64,000 nt of DNA from contig MU129106.1 in assembly GCA_014904985.1 (NCBI GenBank), positions 1 through 64,000 of the forward strand, in the 5' to 3' direction. The DNA is from Hydnum rufescens UP504. Lineage: Eukaryota; Basidiomycota; Agaricomycetes; Cantharellales; Hydnaceae. The notes beneath the pieces were generated by a model, which saw only the letters and a list, made by a program, of their open reading frames with translations, did not search any database and had not been told where the DNA came from. Positions within the stretch are counted from its first letter, which is position 1, and each line of letters begins with the position of its first letter. Positions 20,707-33,383 of the stretch are shown one piece after another. The translations under genes were made by a program, and so were the position numbers.

Positions 20707-22961
20707 ATGATTCGTGCAGTTTACAAGCTCATTCCCATCATCTCTCTTCCATCCGTGCGATGTCGTCCTTATCATCAAGCCCTCCCATCCCTCGTATCCA
20801 CTTCATCCCCGGACTTCGTCAAGCGAGCTATAGCCATGGATGCGCTGGTGTCCGAGTTAGAATACAAATTGGCCGATGCAAGACTTGGCGGCGGCCTTGC
20901 TGCCATGGAAAAGATGCGCGCCAAGAGCAAAAAACTGCCCCGAGAGCGACTCGCCCTTTTATTGGATCCACATTCACCATTCCTAGAATTGTCGCCCCTA
21001 GCGGCCCACGAAGTCTATCCACACCAGCGCGTTCCCGGGGCAGGCCTTATCACTGGGATTGGACGCATACGTGATGTCAATTGCATGGTGATAGTAAACG
21101 ATGCCACTGTCAAAGGTGGCAGCTATATGCCTCTTACAGTTGGTCACGCCAGTTTTGCTCTTCCCGCACGACCAATTCACGTTTCGCCTCTCTATGTGAT
21201 TATAGGTTAAGAAGCAGCTCAGAGCACAAGAGATAGCGAGAGAGCATCGCCTTCCATGTGTATATCTTGGTCCGTCTTCACAAATACAATACAGCGCTGT
21301 CTTCTCCTCATGTCACGTATAGTCGAGTCAGGAGGGGCCTCATTGCCAGATCAAGCCGACGTACGTTAACCTGTGGATTCCTAGAAATATCTTTCAACGC
21401 AGATGGCTCAGGTATTCCCAGATAAGGAACACTTCGGGCGCATATTTTACAACATGGTGGGTTCCCCGTTGTATTTGAGTGTTCCATAGTCTGTACGCTT
21501 CTGTAGGCGCAAATGTCAGCATTGCGAATACCGCAAATCGCTGTAGTTCATGGCATATCTGTTGCAGGTCAGTGACCACAGTCTTACTCTATGATGTTCC
21601 AGCTCAGCCAGATCCCGCAGGCGGTGCTTACGTTCCAGCCATGGCCGATGAGAATGTGATAGTAAGGAATCAGGGTCGCATATTTTTAGCTGGCCCACCC
21701 TTGGTGAGTTCGTCCGGACTTGGTCGACCATCCCTGCAATCCGGATAACGAAGCTTTGTAGGTTCAAGCAGCGACTGGAGAAGTCATTGATGACGAGACT
21801 TTAGGCGGCGGCCACATGCACTCGCGTGAAAGTGGTGTTACTGACCACCTCGCCCAAGACGATCAGCATGCCATCAGCATTGCCCGGGCCATTGTTGGGG
21901 ATTTAGGTTCAGCCGGCCGAGTCTCATTCATGGTACGTCGTATCATGAGGGGCCCACCTTGAAAAACCCAGGCTGAATTTTGCGAAGACTCCGCAACACG
22001 CAGAAGACCCATTATACCCGGCATCAGAACTGCACGGAATTGTCGGGACAGACCTTCGTCAGGCGTTTGACGTGCGTGACATAATAGCGCGGTTGGTCGA
22101 TGGCAGCCGGTTCCGGGAGTTCAAGAAGGAATATGGGACCACTATTGTTACAGTACGCTCGTTGACTTTGTACATCGACGCCTCCATTTCTCTACATTCC
22201 CTCTCAGGGTTTCGCCCACATTCATGGATATCCCGTTGGAATTATCGCAAACAATGGGATTTTATTCTCGCCCAGTGCGCTCAAGGCGACCCACTTCATC
22301 GAGCTGTGCGCCCAACGCAGGATCCCTTTGCTATTTCTAGTCAATGTAACTGGTGAAATGCTTGCGCACGCGGAATGAAGACGGGATGACTTATCACTTC
22401 GGTTTGGCAGGATATATGGTTGGATCTCGGGCTGAGAAAGGTGGGATCGCGAAAGATGGTGCAAAAATGGTTCGAGCGGTGGCATGTGCTGACATCCCCA
22501 AACTAACCGTGGTGGTGGGAGGATCATATGGTGCAGGTAATTATGGCATGGCCGGTAGAGCGGTACGTTCGAAGATACCCTTTTGAGGAATTTTCGTCTT
22601 ACCACGACTGTACAAGTACTCTCCGCGGTTCTTGTGGATGTGGCCAAATGCCAAGATATCTGTGATGGGCTCCACTCAGTTATCCCAAGTTATGTCTACT
22701 GTGTCCAAGTAAGTTCCAAAGTTGAGATTGCGACCCAAATTTATGTATATTGGTCTCAGGGATCCAACACAACATGCAGCCTTGCGAGATACAATTGAGA
22801 AGCAATCTTCAGCATATTATTCGACAGCACGGCTGTGGGATGATGGGCTTGTAGCGCCACAGGACACAAGGCATGTTGTTGGAATGGCATTGGCTCTTTC
22901 GGCCTTGCGGGATTCTCAAGAATCACCGAAAGACCATGGGTTTGGAGTCTTCAGGATGTAA
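20707..22961 (+). CDS. 3-methylcrotonyl-CoA carboxylase beta (carboxyltransferase) subunit, mitochondrial
   Basis: Non-biotin subunit of MCC, which carboxylates 3-methylcrotonyl-CoA in leucine breakdown. The ATG at 20707 starts an Arg/Ser-rich targeting region ([19 protein letters not shown]). The body then shows [133 protein letters not shown] and [20 protein letters not shown], ending in VFRM. These are the carboxyltransferase N and C halves, including the acyl-CoA and carboxybiotin pockets. About a dozen exons (first 20707-21138) splice in frame with short GT-AG introns. One junction, near 21933-21990, has two nearby acceptors; GCGAAG keeps frame. The biotin-carrying alpha subunit is not in the window. 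Confidence 0.95.
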
Positions 22962-23184
22962 AACTATAGATCAATAATTTGATTGCCTATATATGAGATC
23001 ATGCCCGGGGATTCTCGCCGCGATAAACTGGGAAGGACTCAGGGATAGCAATTTTTACTTCGCCAGCAAAAAGCCGGCGGCTAACAGCAATAGTTGAGTG
23101 CATGCGTAATAAAAGTATGGGAGAGTAGCTACAAGGAATATGTATTGATTTCAAATGGATAATGTTCTAAAGTCCATATCAATG

Positions 23185-26100
23185 TCATGATGTGCTTTGG
23201 CCATCAGCAAGCCCAAATGGAAGGTCAGGTCCCATCTTGAAGGGCGACGCGCTCAGCTGGGACCACAGTGAATCCGGTGCAGTAGGGTCCAAAGGTGTGT
23301 CCGGTAGCGAACCAAAGTTTTGCAAACAGTCAAGGCCCGAGAACGGTAAGTCCGTCAGGTCAAACTGAGCAGGGGATGGTGCTGCGGCTAGGGAGGCGTC
23401 CTCATAGAAAGGAAATGCGAATTGTGGGAGGTAGGTGGGGTCCAGTGGAGCTGCTCGGGAGGATGACGGCGTACCAAGCGAGAATGGACCTGACGATTCT
23501 AGACCATCTACGGCGTTAGGGAGAGTAAAGTCCATTGAAACGGTGTTTTCGCCTCCCAGGTTTGCAGCTGTCGTCCTTGGCGTACTCCACCGTGCCGAAT
23601 ATTGGGATGGGGATGCGATAGATCCAGAACTCAAAGTATATGAAGAGGACCCAGATCGATCCCCAGGAAACTCTCGACGACCAAATCCGAGCGGGCTAGG
23701 TGTCGGGAGCTGCCTCGTCTGCTGCGCCGTATAGGGCGAGCTGGGAGAAGCGGCCGTAGCTTGGGTTGTCCCAAACGAATTTGGGAGGTGGAGCTTGACA
23801 GACTCCTCTTCATCTTCAGGCCGCGAACGCTTGCGGGATGGATTGGAAGCCGCGTACTGTGGGTTAACTGGGGGGAAAATAGGCCTTGAATAACAAATTT
23901 TGATGACCGAGAGATGTCATCTTACCGGGATTCTCTGATGTTGGCGCGGATGACTGGAGCAACTCCGTAGTTTCCGCCATCAGTTTCCGCCCCGAATTGG
24001 AACTCTCCGCCATGATACTTTCCGCGGCCATCATCAATCGATCGCGTTTTGCCGGAGAGGAAGCCATAGTCTCTCGCACTTTGGTCAGCGTAAGATCAGC
24101 CAACTCCTTTAGCAGCTCTTCGCACTTCTTTGCGCCAGGCCAGGATCGTTCAAGGGACTCCAGGCATTCGACTGCCGTGCTAACTTCATTCATCGCGGTG
24201 TTTACGGCGCCTTGATCCGTGGCGTGCATAATGCACAAGAGGATTATGATTGCGGAACTGAACAGGTACTGGCTGAAGAAGGCAAGCCAATGGGAGGACG
24301 GAATGACATCCTTAATGGATTGGGCGAGGAAGATGCACGATCGTGACGCTGTCACGGCCTTGGCCACCGAGGAAGAGCGAGGAATTGCGCGTAGAGCCAA
24401 AGAAGTTGGGATGAAATTACGATGGAGAGTTACGGTTATCGCATAGTAACCTTTGGCCCGAAATCAGAGCGGCCCCAGCGGAATAATAGAGACCACTTAC
24501 ACGAACACAAAATTGCGCCAAGGGACACCTGCTGAGAGGTTTGTGGGTTCGACTTGAATGGGGGAGGAAGTTTGTCGCACCACTCGCTTAGAAGCCTGTC
24601 CAGCCTGTCAACCGAAGCTTGGAGCTCCGCCATTTTATCCGATTCTAGGTTCTCCTTACATTTGTCGAGGGCGTACACAGATCGTAAAACCTGACCGGCA
24701 ATTTTCCAAAGGCACGTGAGGGCATTGAAGCCCTTCATTAGCGACACGGTTGCCGGAGCTTGAGTAAAACTTGCTGGACTGGGTGCCGAAGAGGACGGTA
24801 TCGCTGAGTTGGGGGTTATACTAGCAAAATATTTGGGGAGCGCAACATCATCGATATCCAGTGGAAGTTCGACATCACAATCGGCGTCTTCGATCCCAAG
24901 TGGACGGCCAAGAGCGACGGCTAGCATCCTGTCTAGGCCATAAACGCACCACCACACTTTTTTCCGAATTTCTTTGTCAATCGGTGCAAGCAATAGATGC
25001 CGGGGGGACCGCTGCAATGGGGAACGAATGAAACTAAATACAGGATGGGTAAGGAGCACGAGGGTCCAACTCACATGAAGTCCTAGATCCTGAGCAATCC
25101 GCACCGCTTGACCACACATGAGCCAGCTCTGAGGTAGTGAATTGACTGACGCAAGAAACGATGCGAGGAGGACGAAGGCCTGCACGTGGGCCAGCTGAGT
25201 CGCCGTGTGGCCAATATAGTAGAGAATCATAGCCCTGGATATCGAAGATAATCAATCATATCAATACATCGATACTCAAATTCTACACAAGCGAAGCAAG
25301 CGACGGGGTACCTTTCATAATAGGCGAAGGCCATCCCCCCTTCCCCAGCATCGGGATCCGTTGCTTCCAGCCGGGAATCCTCCACAAAGCGTGCAGCGCA
25401 GGCAAACACAGCAAAGACGACTGCGGGGAACGCGGTGTCAGAAGTAGAAATAATGCGTCGATCATCCATCATTCGACGATACTGGGAAAGAAACGCGCTC
25501 GAATCTACGACGGGCAACGTGTGGTGGAAATGTGTGAAATATGCAGCCACCTGATGATCAAAGCGTAACATGATTAATTTTGGGCGGGGGCCGACCGAAA
25601 AATTAAAGATATCCACGCACGAGCTTGTCAGCCAAGTCCCGGGGTGGAAATTCCACTTCTTCTGGAGCAGGAAGAGCGCGGGCTTTCGAGTTGAAACGGA
25701 TTATGGAGGGGAAGTATAAATTATTAGCTGGGCTGTTAAGTTCAGGTCGGAGGAATTTGGGATGTGAGGTGCCATTTCTAGAGGCGGTCCTAGCGGTGCT
25801 GGATATGTTGCGGAAAGCATCGACCAGGGTCATGGCCGAAGATCCGCCAATCCAACGAAGGTGGCCGTGACCATCCATGGCGAGCTGCCCAAAATGGTCT
25901 GGCTCGGCCGGCTCTGGCTTAATGTTGGGATCCATGAGGTAGGATGGGGTGGTGGAGGCCGCGGGGGGAGCGTTCAGAACGACAGAGGAAGGTGGAGACC
26001 CTGGCTGTCGTAGGTGCTGTTGGCTTGAACTGGGGGCAAAAGGAGGCTCTGGATGGGCCTGATCCGGAGCAGGACTAGAGCCCACTTGAGTCAGAAGACC

Positions 26101-26420
26101 TTCCATCTGAACGAGGCGCGCCTCGAGTTCCTGTACGTAGCTAGAGGGATGTAATGAGGGAAGGGCTGGAAACAAGAGGAAGGCACGTACTGCCTGCTCA
26201 GGGCGGCGCGATCCTTGGTCTGGATCCAAGTGCAGGTGCTATTGGTCTGTGTGCATTGTGAGCAAACTGGTTCATGACCGTCACACTTGATCTTCTTGCG
26301 GCGGCAGCACTCGCAGGCGCGCCACACTCTACGGCGTTGGAGGGGAAGGGTCCGGGAAGAGAAATCTGTGATATCTGAGGTCGTACTCCCGGTCCTTTGT
26401 TTCTTGTGAACGTCGACCAT
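23185..26420 (-). CDS. Zn2Cys6 fungal-specific transcription factor
   Basis: Nuclear DNA-binding regulator. N-terminal binuclear zinc cluster (CX2CX6CX6CX2CX6C type, from ACECCRRKKIKCDG, about residues 30-60). A short coiled coil follows (HYVQELEARLVQMEGLLTQ) after an intron at 26141-26190. The middle homology domain has AAYFTHFHHTLPVVD, AQDLGLHRSPRHL and KKVWWCVYGLDRMLAVALGR (fungal_trans, PF04082 type). The C-terminal third is Ser/Pro/Asp-rich and acidic, as in activation domains, and contains a KRSRPEDEE nuclear-signal-like segment. At least seven exons; protein roughly 850-900 residues. Start ambiguity: ATG at 26420 (MVDVHKK) or 26462. Target genes unknown; convergent with MCCB. Confidence 0.9.
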
Positions 26421-26462
26421 GGGGAATTGAAATACGGAGGGAGGAAGGAGGGAGTGGAACAA

Positions 26463-27571
26463 GTGGGTTTAATAATTCCTGGGCTTGACCTAACGCCACC
26501 ACGTGAATCTTGAAGACCGACCTGAGTTGAAATGAGGCGATGGGTATGGGAAATGGTAGATGGGAATGAATCCCCAGCGTGGCTTATTTTCGGAGTCCGC
26601 CGAACGCTTTTCCCTCACGCGGCTGCCTCGTCGCTTCCTGCGCCGTGACCGCGGGCAGAACACCCTCTCCGACGTGAAGTGAGACCGAGAGCATTTGGGG
26701 CGCCGACGTCGCAGCTGTCCTCGCGTTCCGCTACTGCGCCTCCGCATTTCATGAGGAGCACTCTGCATCAATCACGCATCTATCAATCAAATCGAGCCTC
26801 ATTGGTGCTGCTCGCTTCCCGCCTATACTCTTTATCTTCGGTATTTTGGTGGGCATCCATTCAGCCGCGTGTGGATTGATTTCATATCTCTCAGCTGGCA
26901 TATCTCCGACGAAAAGACATGAACGCACTATCTACTCGGCAATGCATATTTTTGCTCTTGTTACAATTTTCGTTGTTTCCTTGCATTTCACAATTTTGGA
27001 TTGCCTCCGATCAAAGCGGTACGGAATGATCCATGGCGACAGCGCTTCACGGCCCCCATTCCGTGTGAGTCAAACCCTAGTCATCCTTTACGCTCTCATC
27101 ACTCGGAAATTAATCCCAACGAGCACAATGCCTCAGCGCTAACGCACCGGAATCGGGCGCGAGTGTCCTCTTTTCCCCACGATATCTACCCAGTATTAGT
27201 AGCGTGGTTGCCGATCGACGTCCTCCGATCGCGAGCCTACCTCTGATGGCTGTGTCTGCATTGTCGGAATAAACTCATGCGCATGTGGAAATGTCAGTCT
27301 TTCCTCAGGGCTTAACGCACGCAAGCCGCAAGCCTGCATCGCTCTGGTTCCTGATCCTTTAGGCACGGCCATGGTCAGATTAGACTTTACACATCAAGTG
27401 CCTGAAAACTATATTGTCCGTCCCTCCTTTTACAAATTTGGCAAGAAAAATTGAACAGCCATGTTTGCAAAATGTGACCCAGTTACACGTCGACCCTGGG
27501 GAATCCTCCAGGACCCCAAATTTCGCCAGTTTCCACCGCTGGAACGGCCCCGAAGATGTAGAGGAAGGAAT
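26463..27571. other. Gene-free region upstream of the transcription factor
   Basis: 1.1 kb between the TF start and the COQ2 stop. Several ORFs of 60-100 codons exist, but none has a recognisable domain or exon structure. Probably the promoter of the TF gene and the COQ2 3' flank. Confidence 0.5.
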
Positions 27572-28932
27572 CTAGTCTTGATTAAAACGTGTCCACAGGT
27601 AATCTCCCGTGAGGCCGAGTGATATGAAAAGTCCCATCCTCCCACAACGCGTAAAGCCTGCCCAGCAACTCTCTCGGCTGTCGAAATCAGTCTCGTGCAA
27701 AATGTGGGCCATCTGGATCGCGGATGCCCCGATCCCCACGTAAAATGGCATACCCTGCCCATTTACGTAGCCTGCATACGTAATCAGCCCCAATGACGAC
27801 GTGGAGAAACACGTCAGTATTGGGCGAGAATACGAGGAGAAAAGTAGGGCGGTCGATCGTATTCCCGCCGCACCATCGTCAGATTTATCCTACAGGTCAA
27901 CGTAGTCACTCTTGAGTTTATATCGCACAAAAACAACAAAAGGAAAGGACGGACTTGGTGAGCATATATTGTATCGTACACGAGGGTCCAGCATATGCTC
28001 CCGGCATAAAGCGGCAAGCACACACTCCAGTCGACGGCGCCAGCTACGGCAGACCAGCCAAGCAATGCCCCCCAATTAAACGCCAACCCTTGGGTGTGAA
28101 TGCATGTCAATTGCGCCGCATATTACGGAAGACAACGGGTCAGCGCACCAAGAATGAATTGAGGCCAATATGTTATTCGTTTCATCAATGGATATATAAC
28201 TACCACAGCGAGCGATGATGCTCCAAGAGCAATACTATAAGCTGTGTTAACACAGGGATTTGGTCTCTCCGCCAATACACACCTGTACCAGTTAAGCTGC
28301 AATAACACTGCCAACCCAACAGAGAGCTGCGCTGTGAGGGCTATTATTGCCTGCGGAGCGGTGATGCTGCCATTCGCTAAAGGGCGTTCTCTTGTTCTCT
28401 CTGGATCCCCAAATTCCTCATCAAGTTCACACGATCGATCAAGGAATGTTGCTACTGACCAACAACTTTATCCAAATCGCGATCCCAAAGGTCATTGATT
28501 GTGCAACCCGCACTTCGCATCACGAAGGCACCAACCCCAAAAAGCCCAATGTATGATAATGTTTCTTGGGGCGGAAGTGCCAGAGCATGCGAACCCATCA
28601 AGATAGACCACACTACGTGTAAGATATGACTACGGTTTCCGGATTCAAGATGGCCCAGGTCCTACCACAGGGATAATATAACAATAATGCCCCAATTGGC
28701 TTGTCTATACGTGTCAGAAGAGCGTAGGGCGGAATTGTCGGGGTAGACGGGAGATCCATCCTTTGGGGGTTGATTGCACGGGAAGACTTGAGGAGGAAAA
28801 TCTCTGTATATACCATTGATGATGGGAAATGGCCATTGTTCTTCTAAATTTGGCTGCCCCCGATGGAAATAGGGAGCAGGGTGATATTCGCAGTGCAGGA
28901 CCCGACATCAATGACCTTCCGAGTAAAGTCAT
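27572..28932 (-). CDS. COQ2: 4-hydroxybenzoate polyprenyltransferase (COQ2), mitochondrial; apparent 1-nt frameshift near N-terminus
   Basis: UbiA-family membrane prenyltransferase that attaches the polyprenyl chain to 4-hydroxybenzoate in ubiquinone synthesis. Both Asp-rich motifs are present: [13 protein letters not shown] and [13 protein letters not shown]. Others: [48 protein letters not shown], and a TM-rich body ending [13 protein letters not shown]. Six or seven exons. The likely targeting peptide starts at 28932 or 28908 ([19 protein letters not shown] followed by SSSS, then [10 protein letters not shown]) but is in a different frame from PPYALL. One base is missing in the run of four G on the plus strand at 28740-28743. 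Otherwise translation would begin at 28816 without a targeting signal. Sequencing error is likely. Divergent from the Pab2-like gene, 61 bp apart. Confidence 0.88.
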
Positions 28933-28993
28933 GTCCCAACTCGCCTCGGCACTTCCCGCAATTTAGGCTCCGACTGAAGCACGCCAGTCAAAC

Positions 28994-30062
28994 ATGAGCG
29001 CCACCCGGGGAGATGACCTGGATGAGAAGGTGTGGGCACCTTATCGCTCGTATTCCTCTTCATTTCTCAATTCTAACTCCGTGCAATCCGCCTCCTTCAA
29101 CCCCAATTCATTAATCCTTGTTTCCATCCATCCACTGTCTCCATGAACTCTCTGCTTGGCACAACAGGAGCTTGAAGCCATGAGACTTCGGGTCAAGGCC
29201 AGTTCCCCGTTTCTCAGTATTCCCCGTTGTTCTGTCTCTCACATTTCTCGTAATAGGAAATGGAAGAGGAGGCACAAAAGCTCCGTCAATTCACAGCTGA
29301 GGCTGATGCTCAAAATGCCGTCCGAGTTGATCCAACTCCTCTAACTTCCGCAACCGTGGCCCCCAAACCCCCTACATTATCTACGGGGGACCCCACAAAC
29401 GAAGATGAAAATATGGAAGAGGATCCTGCGGTTGTCGATGCCAGGAGTATCTATGTTGGGAATGTATGATCTAGCCTTTTTGTGATTGAATTCTTTTGCT
29501 GAACATCAATTCCACATAAGGTGGATTACGGGTCAACTCCAGAAGAGATACAAGCTCATTTCCAGAGCTGTGGAAGCATTAATCGCGTAACAATCCTATG
29601 CGATAAATTTACGGGGCATCCCAAAGGGTAAGGTGTCTTACAATAATTAATTCATTCAATGCCAACCACGTCCCCTGCTAGCTTCGCTTATGTCGAATTC
29701 TCCGAACCTTTGTTTGTCCAGCATGCCATGGTCCTGAATGACTCATTGTTCAGGGGTCGCTTGATCAAGGCATGTCCATTAAGACACCCACCCCGAGGCC
29801 CCCTCCGCTTCCTTGCCGACGTGTTTTTTCCCCTTTCGGTCAATATAGGTCACCGAAAAACGCACTAACGTGCCCTCATTCCTTCTTCGTGGGCGTGGAC
29901 GAGGCCGGGGTGGATATAGAGGCGGTGGGCGCGGCACCGGTGGTTACGGCTATCAACCATATCGTGCAAGGGGAAGGTGCGCTCACTCATATCCAAGTTC
30001 GCTTCCCCCCTTATACCGACATCCCATTCAACCTTTATAGGGGTCGGGGCCGTGGCTATTAA
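28994..30062 (+). CDS. PABPN1/Pab2-type nuclear poly(A)-binding protein
   Basis: RNA-binding protein of the poly(A)-binding protein II type, acting in nuclear polyadenylation and RNA turnover. Seven exons: 28994-29029, 29168-29197, 29257-29463, 29521-29627, 29682-29769, 29849-29976, 30041-30062, giving 205 residues. Order: a short acidic N-terminus; the coiled coil [19 protein letters not shown]; one RRM with RNP2 [11 protein letters not shown] and RNP1 KGFAYVEF; then an Arg/Gly-rich tail ([16 protein letters not shown], ending RGRGRGY) typical of the family. Two introns (29198-29256 and 29770-29848) have GC rather than GT donors if the conserved residues are kept. The second (AAG|GCATGT) has no usable GT alternative. 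The first could instead use a GT six bases upstream, at the cost of Val-Lys. Confidence 0.92.
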
Positions 30063-30954
30063 TGTTTTGATACCAACCTCGTTCACTGTAATCGTTGATC
30101 AACGTAAACAATCATACTAATTTGTTTGCCCGCCTCAGCGAGGATTTCCCTTCGGTTTATTGTTAATGAACTATTTCTCCGCACAAAGGCAATGTCAGGA
30201 ATCACGATAGCGTTGTGTCTCGTGGCCTGGGCATCAGAATTCAGTGAATCACCATTTCGCTTCTGTGTTATCACTTGATTGTGGTCCAACCGCCAGGACA
30301 ATATCAATGTTAGCAAGTTACTATCTCGAATTCGTCGACTATAATCCTTCTTGTTCGTACATTAACGTTCCATGAACTTTACTCGATCCGCTTCTCCTAA
30401 GGCTGAGTGCTCGACGGGCATGTCGCTGTTCTTCCTCGAGTGCATGATTTGATTCTCTTGGCCAGTCATTATGGCTGTATCGCGTTTCATGGGCTGACGG
30501 TAGAGCACTCAATTAAGTAGCACGGGCAGCCAATGGTGGAATTCACTGAAGATTATGCACAGGTTGGAAAAGGAGCCAAAGATTCGATACTAGCGAATCG
30601 CACGGTCGCCAATCCAGACAATAATAAAAAGGTACTGGACCGATCGAGAGCGTGGTAAAGGGTAGAGAGTGTGTACAAAGATTGCAAGGACGTGTGAATT
30701 GCAAATAGAAAGCAAAGAGAATGGACAGCGGTAATCAAGAGGTACGGGCTGGACAATGGAATGATGAAGGCAGAATTGAGGGATGAAACAGGAGAATTTC
30801 CAGCTAGCAGAATGAATGATAAGACTCCCAGAATGGTACCTACCTCCACAAGTGATCACGCCTAAGGAACAAGAGGAACGCAAGGATGCAACCGAGTCGG
30901 GAGGCCCGCTATACGTGAATAATGCCCGTCTAAAGCGGGCGCAAACGTCAACAA
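30063..30954. other. Gene-free stretch between convergent 3' ends
   Basis: No recognised gene or RNA. Short minus-strand ORFs (30553-30958) are hydrophobic by composition but lack a domain or supporting splice structure. Confidence 0.5.
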
Positions 30955-32453
30955 TCAATACGCTTCGACCTCAATAATCGACTCTCTGCGACCTCGTGCG
31001 TCCATAAGGACGCCGAGACCACCAATTGCTTTGCGCCGGATGCGCGCAGCGAAGTTGCGGGCTCCTAGATCCTCCACTCCCGATGGAGGGCCACGAGGCT
31101 GTCGGGCAGGTTGGATGGATACTTGGCGGGGAGCTTCAACCTGGAGGTTCTGAGGACCCGGGCGGCCAATGCCCAATCCCTCGTACAGCCTTCTCGTGGC
31201 CTCTTCACGAGCGGAAGATGGTCCCGACGAGACAGCGGTGGGCGTTGGACTAGAAGAGTTCGAATCTCCTCCATTACGTACAGGAATATCCTGGGATTGA
31301 ACAGCTTCTACTTCGCGCTCCGGGAGGACGGCAGGGACCGGAAAATGAAGAGGCTGGGGCCTGGGCTTGTTCGAAAGGGTGCTCGGAGGAGAAATGTTTC
31401 GAGGGACAGGACCAGTCTCTTCCGGTGTGGAGACCAGTACCTTGGGAGGGGACGATGAGGGCGACAAAGCTTTATGGGAGGTAGGTGGAGACGGGTCTCC
31501 CCTTGGGAGCGAGGAAGCTACGGAAGGTCTTCGCCATGACGTGGCGGTATCGTGCTTGGGTAGGCCACTAGAAACTTGGGTGCCGAGAGATGCACCTCCG
31601 CTGATCACTGTAGTGAATCCAGGAGTCGCAGGGGTGTTACTAGGAGTAGCCACGCCGTTGCGCCAGTTGTTCGACGTCAAACTGCTGGTGCCATGTTGGA
31701 CAAATTCCGTGGACCCGGTAGCCTTGAAAGCTACAGCGTTCGGATTAAGACCAGAGGCTGGTCTCACATTGGGAAATTGTCCATCAAGTGCGGCAGTCAT
31801 GGGTGAAGCAACTTCAAATCCAGAGAGAGCTTGTTGATGAGAGAGAGAATTGGAGGCACGGGGGTCGGCGAGTGGAGGGATTGTCTCGGAGGGGCGTCGA
31901 CGCTGAAGTGATGCCTGTTGAGCCTGGATTTGTTGTTGCAGCTGCGCTTGGGCCAGCAGCTGTGCCTGGAAATGCTGCTGTTGCTGCTGCAATGACTGCC
32001 CATCGAATAAGCCATATGAGAATGATCATGTGAGGGGAAACACACCTGAACCCTTAGGAAACCAAGCTGCATCTGGAGTGCTTGTTGATCGGAGCCCGCC
32101 CCGACACTCATGTTGCGTTGGCTACCCATTACAGCACGTTGGACTGCATGTGCCTGAGCCCGCATGAACATGGCTTGGGCGTGCTGCTGTTGAACGTCAG
32201 GGAAGCCGCCCTCCAACACGGAAGCGGTCATGGGGTGCTGGACCGGGACGAGGGGGTTCATAAAATCAGGAAGAAACTCGGCGTCATCTCTGAAAGCAGA
32301 ATTTTGGGAAAGTGTAGTGGATGACCGACGGGGAAATTGGGTCCCAATGGCAGTAGTGTAGGGAGCATCCATCTGTATTTGACTAGGATTGGACGACGAA
32401 CGGACACCGCCAGTTCGCAGACCAGAAAGAAGAGAGGCACGATGATTGGACAT
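30955..32453 (-). CDS. Gln- and Ser/Pro-rich hypothetical protein
   Basis: Two exons joined by a 50-nt intron (about 31994-32045): exon 1 from 32453 ends LGFLRVQ, exon 2 continues SLQQQQQHFQAQLLAQAQLQ. Total about 480 residues. The middle is a Gln/Ala-rich stretch (QQQIQAQQASLQ), then long Ser/Pro/Thr disorder. The last 70 residues are more ordered: EATRRLYEGLGIG and AARIRRKAIGGLGVLMDARG, ending EVEAY, with a basic segment. The layout suggests a disordered regulatory or RNA/transcription-associated protein, but I recognise no family. It lies 222 bp downstream of the TRAPPC2 gene on the same strand. Confidence 0.75.
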
Positions 32454-32675
32454 TTCGTACTGGGGAAACCCGGTTGAATGTAAAAAGAGATACAGAGAGA
32501 GGGAAGAGAGCCAGAGGGACTAGAGGACCAAATATTAATGTATTTTTTGTTGTGTAAGATGAGGAGGAAACGAGGAAAGGAGAAGAAATGGTTAGGAGGG
32601 GAAGGTGTCGGAGTTTGAAATAACCCGCCACGTCGCAACATGACTATGTCTATTGAATAATGGAAGAGCTACAGC

Positions 32676-33383
32676 CTAGAGATACTTTTTAGCACTCCCT
32701 CTCACTCGTGCATCAAACACCGAGCTCCGGATTGCAGTATGAGCAGTATAGAACGGATTCATCGCCGTCTGGGAGCTAACATCAACAAGGGGATCATCTT
32801 CAGTGTCTCTACCTCCTCACCTTGACATATAGCTCCCAGACTTCCAGGAAGAAATTTTTCACACTGTCGTCGCCCTTTGCATCGTGCAAGAGCACAAATT
32901 TCATATCTATTGTATAAATCAGGAAGGTCCACCACATCCCAACGAGACCCAACACGCACTGCCAGGAGTGATAAATGCTGAGACGGTCCATTCATTAAAT
33001 TTGTCTGCTGCTCTCAGATACCTAGATTGTAGATCGTCATCCAACAACCACAAACTGCGTGGATTGTCAGGTCACTCTTACATGCCGGAATTTATTCTAA
33101 CCGTCTCTTCGATGGCATCGAGACTGGCGTTGGCGATCATCTGGACCACATGACGGTCCTGTCCGCCGCCAATGACGGCAGGAGTCGTCTTGCCGCTCAC
33201 TAGTGCACCCGTGGCGGAGGCACCAGAGAGCGCTGCCACAGTACCAGCAAACGCTGAGGTAGACCAATTGGGGAGATTAGAGGATAATGGAAGAGCAGAA
33301 GAACCTGCAGATCGGGTTGACAAGTGCGTGAGCATGTAAAGTGGAGTATCGGTTGGAGAAAGAAGGAACAAATGATGTGACAT
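32676..33383 (-). CDS. TRAPP complex subunit 2 (sedlin, Trs20) with an internal insertion
   Basis: Core subunit of the TRAPP tethering complexes in ER-Golgi and autophagy traffic (longin/sedlin fold). Four exons: 33082-33383, 32960-33021, 32821-32906, 32676-32768, giving 180 residues. Landmarks: FLLSPTDTPLYMLTH, DRHVVQMIANASLDAIEE, GMYLRAADKFNEWTVSAFI, NMKFVLLHDAKGDDSVKNFF, EVWELYVK, MNPFYTAHTAIRSSVFD and KKYL at the C-terminus. Family members are normally about 140 residues. The surplus is a Ser/Ala/Gly-rich insertion of about 45 residues (roughly 25-65, STRSAGSSALPLSS to GKTTPAVIGGG) between the first strands and the first helix. It lies in the same exon as conserved sequence, so it is not an unspliced intron. 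Confidence 0.92.

Noticed and set aside
26679..27142. Overlapping ORFs upstream of the transcription factor
   Set aside because: No start context, splice pattern, domain or conserved-looking segment; different frames overlap with similar length.
31255..31275. tRNA-like B box (AGTTCGAATCTCC)
   Set aside because: It falls within the coding region of the Gln-rich protein; no cloverleaf or A box fits around it.
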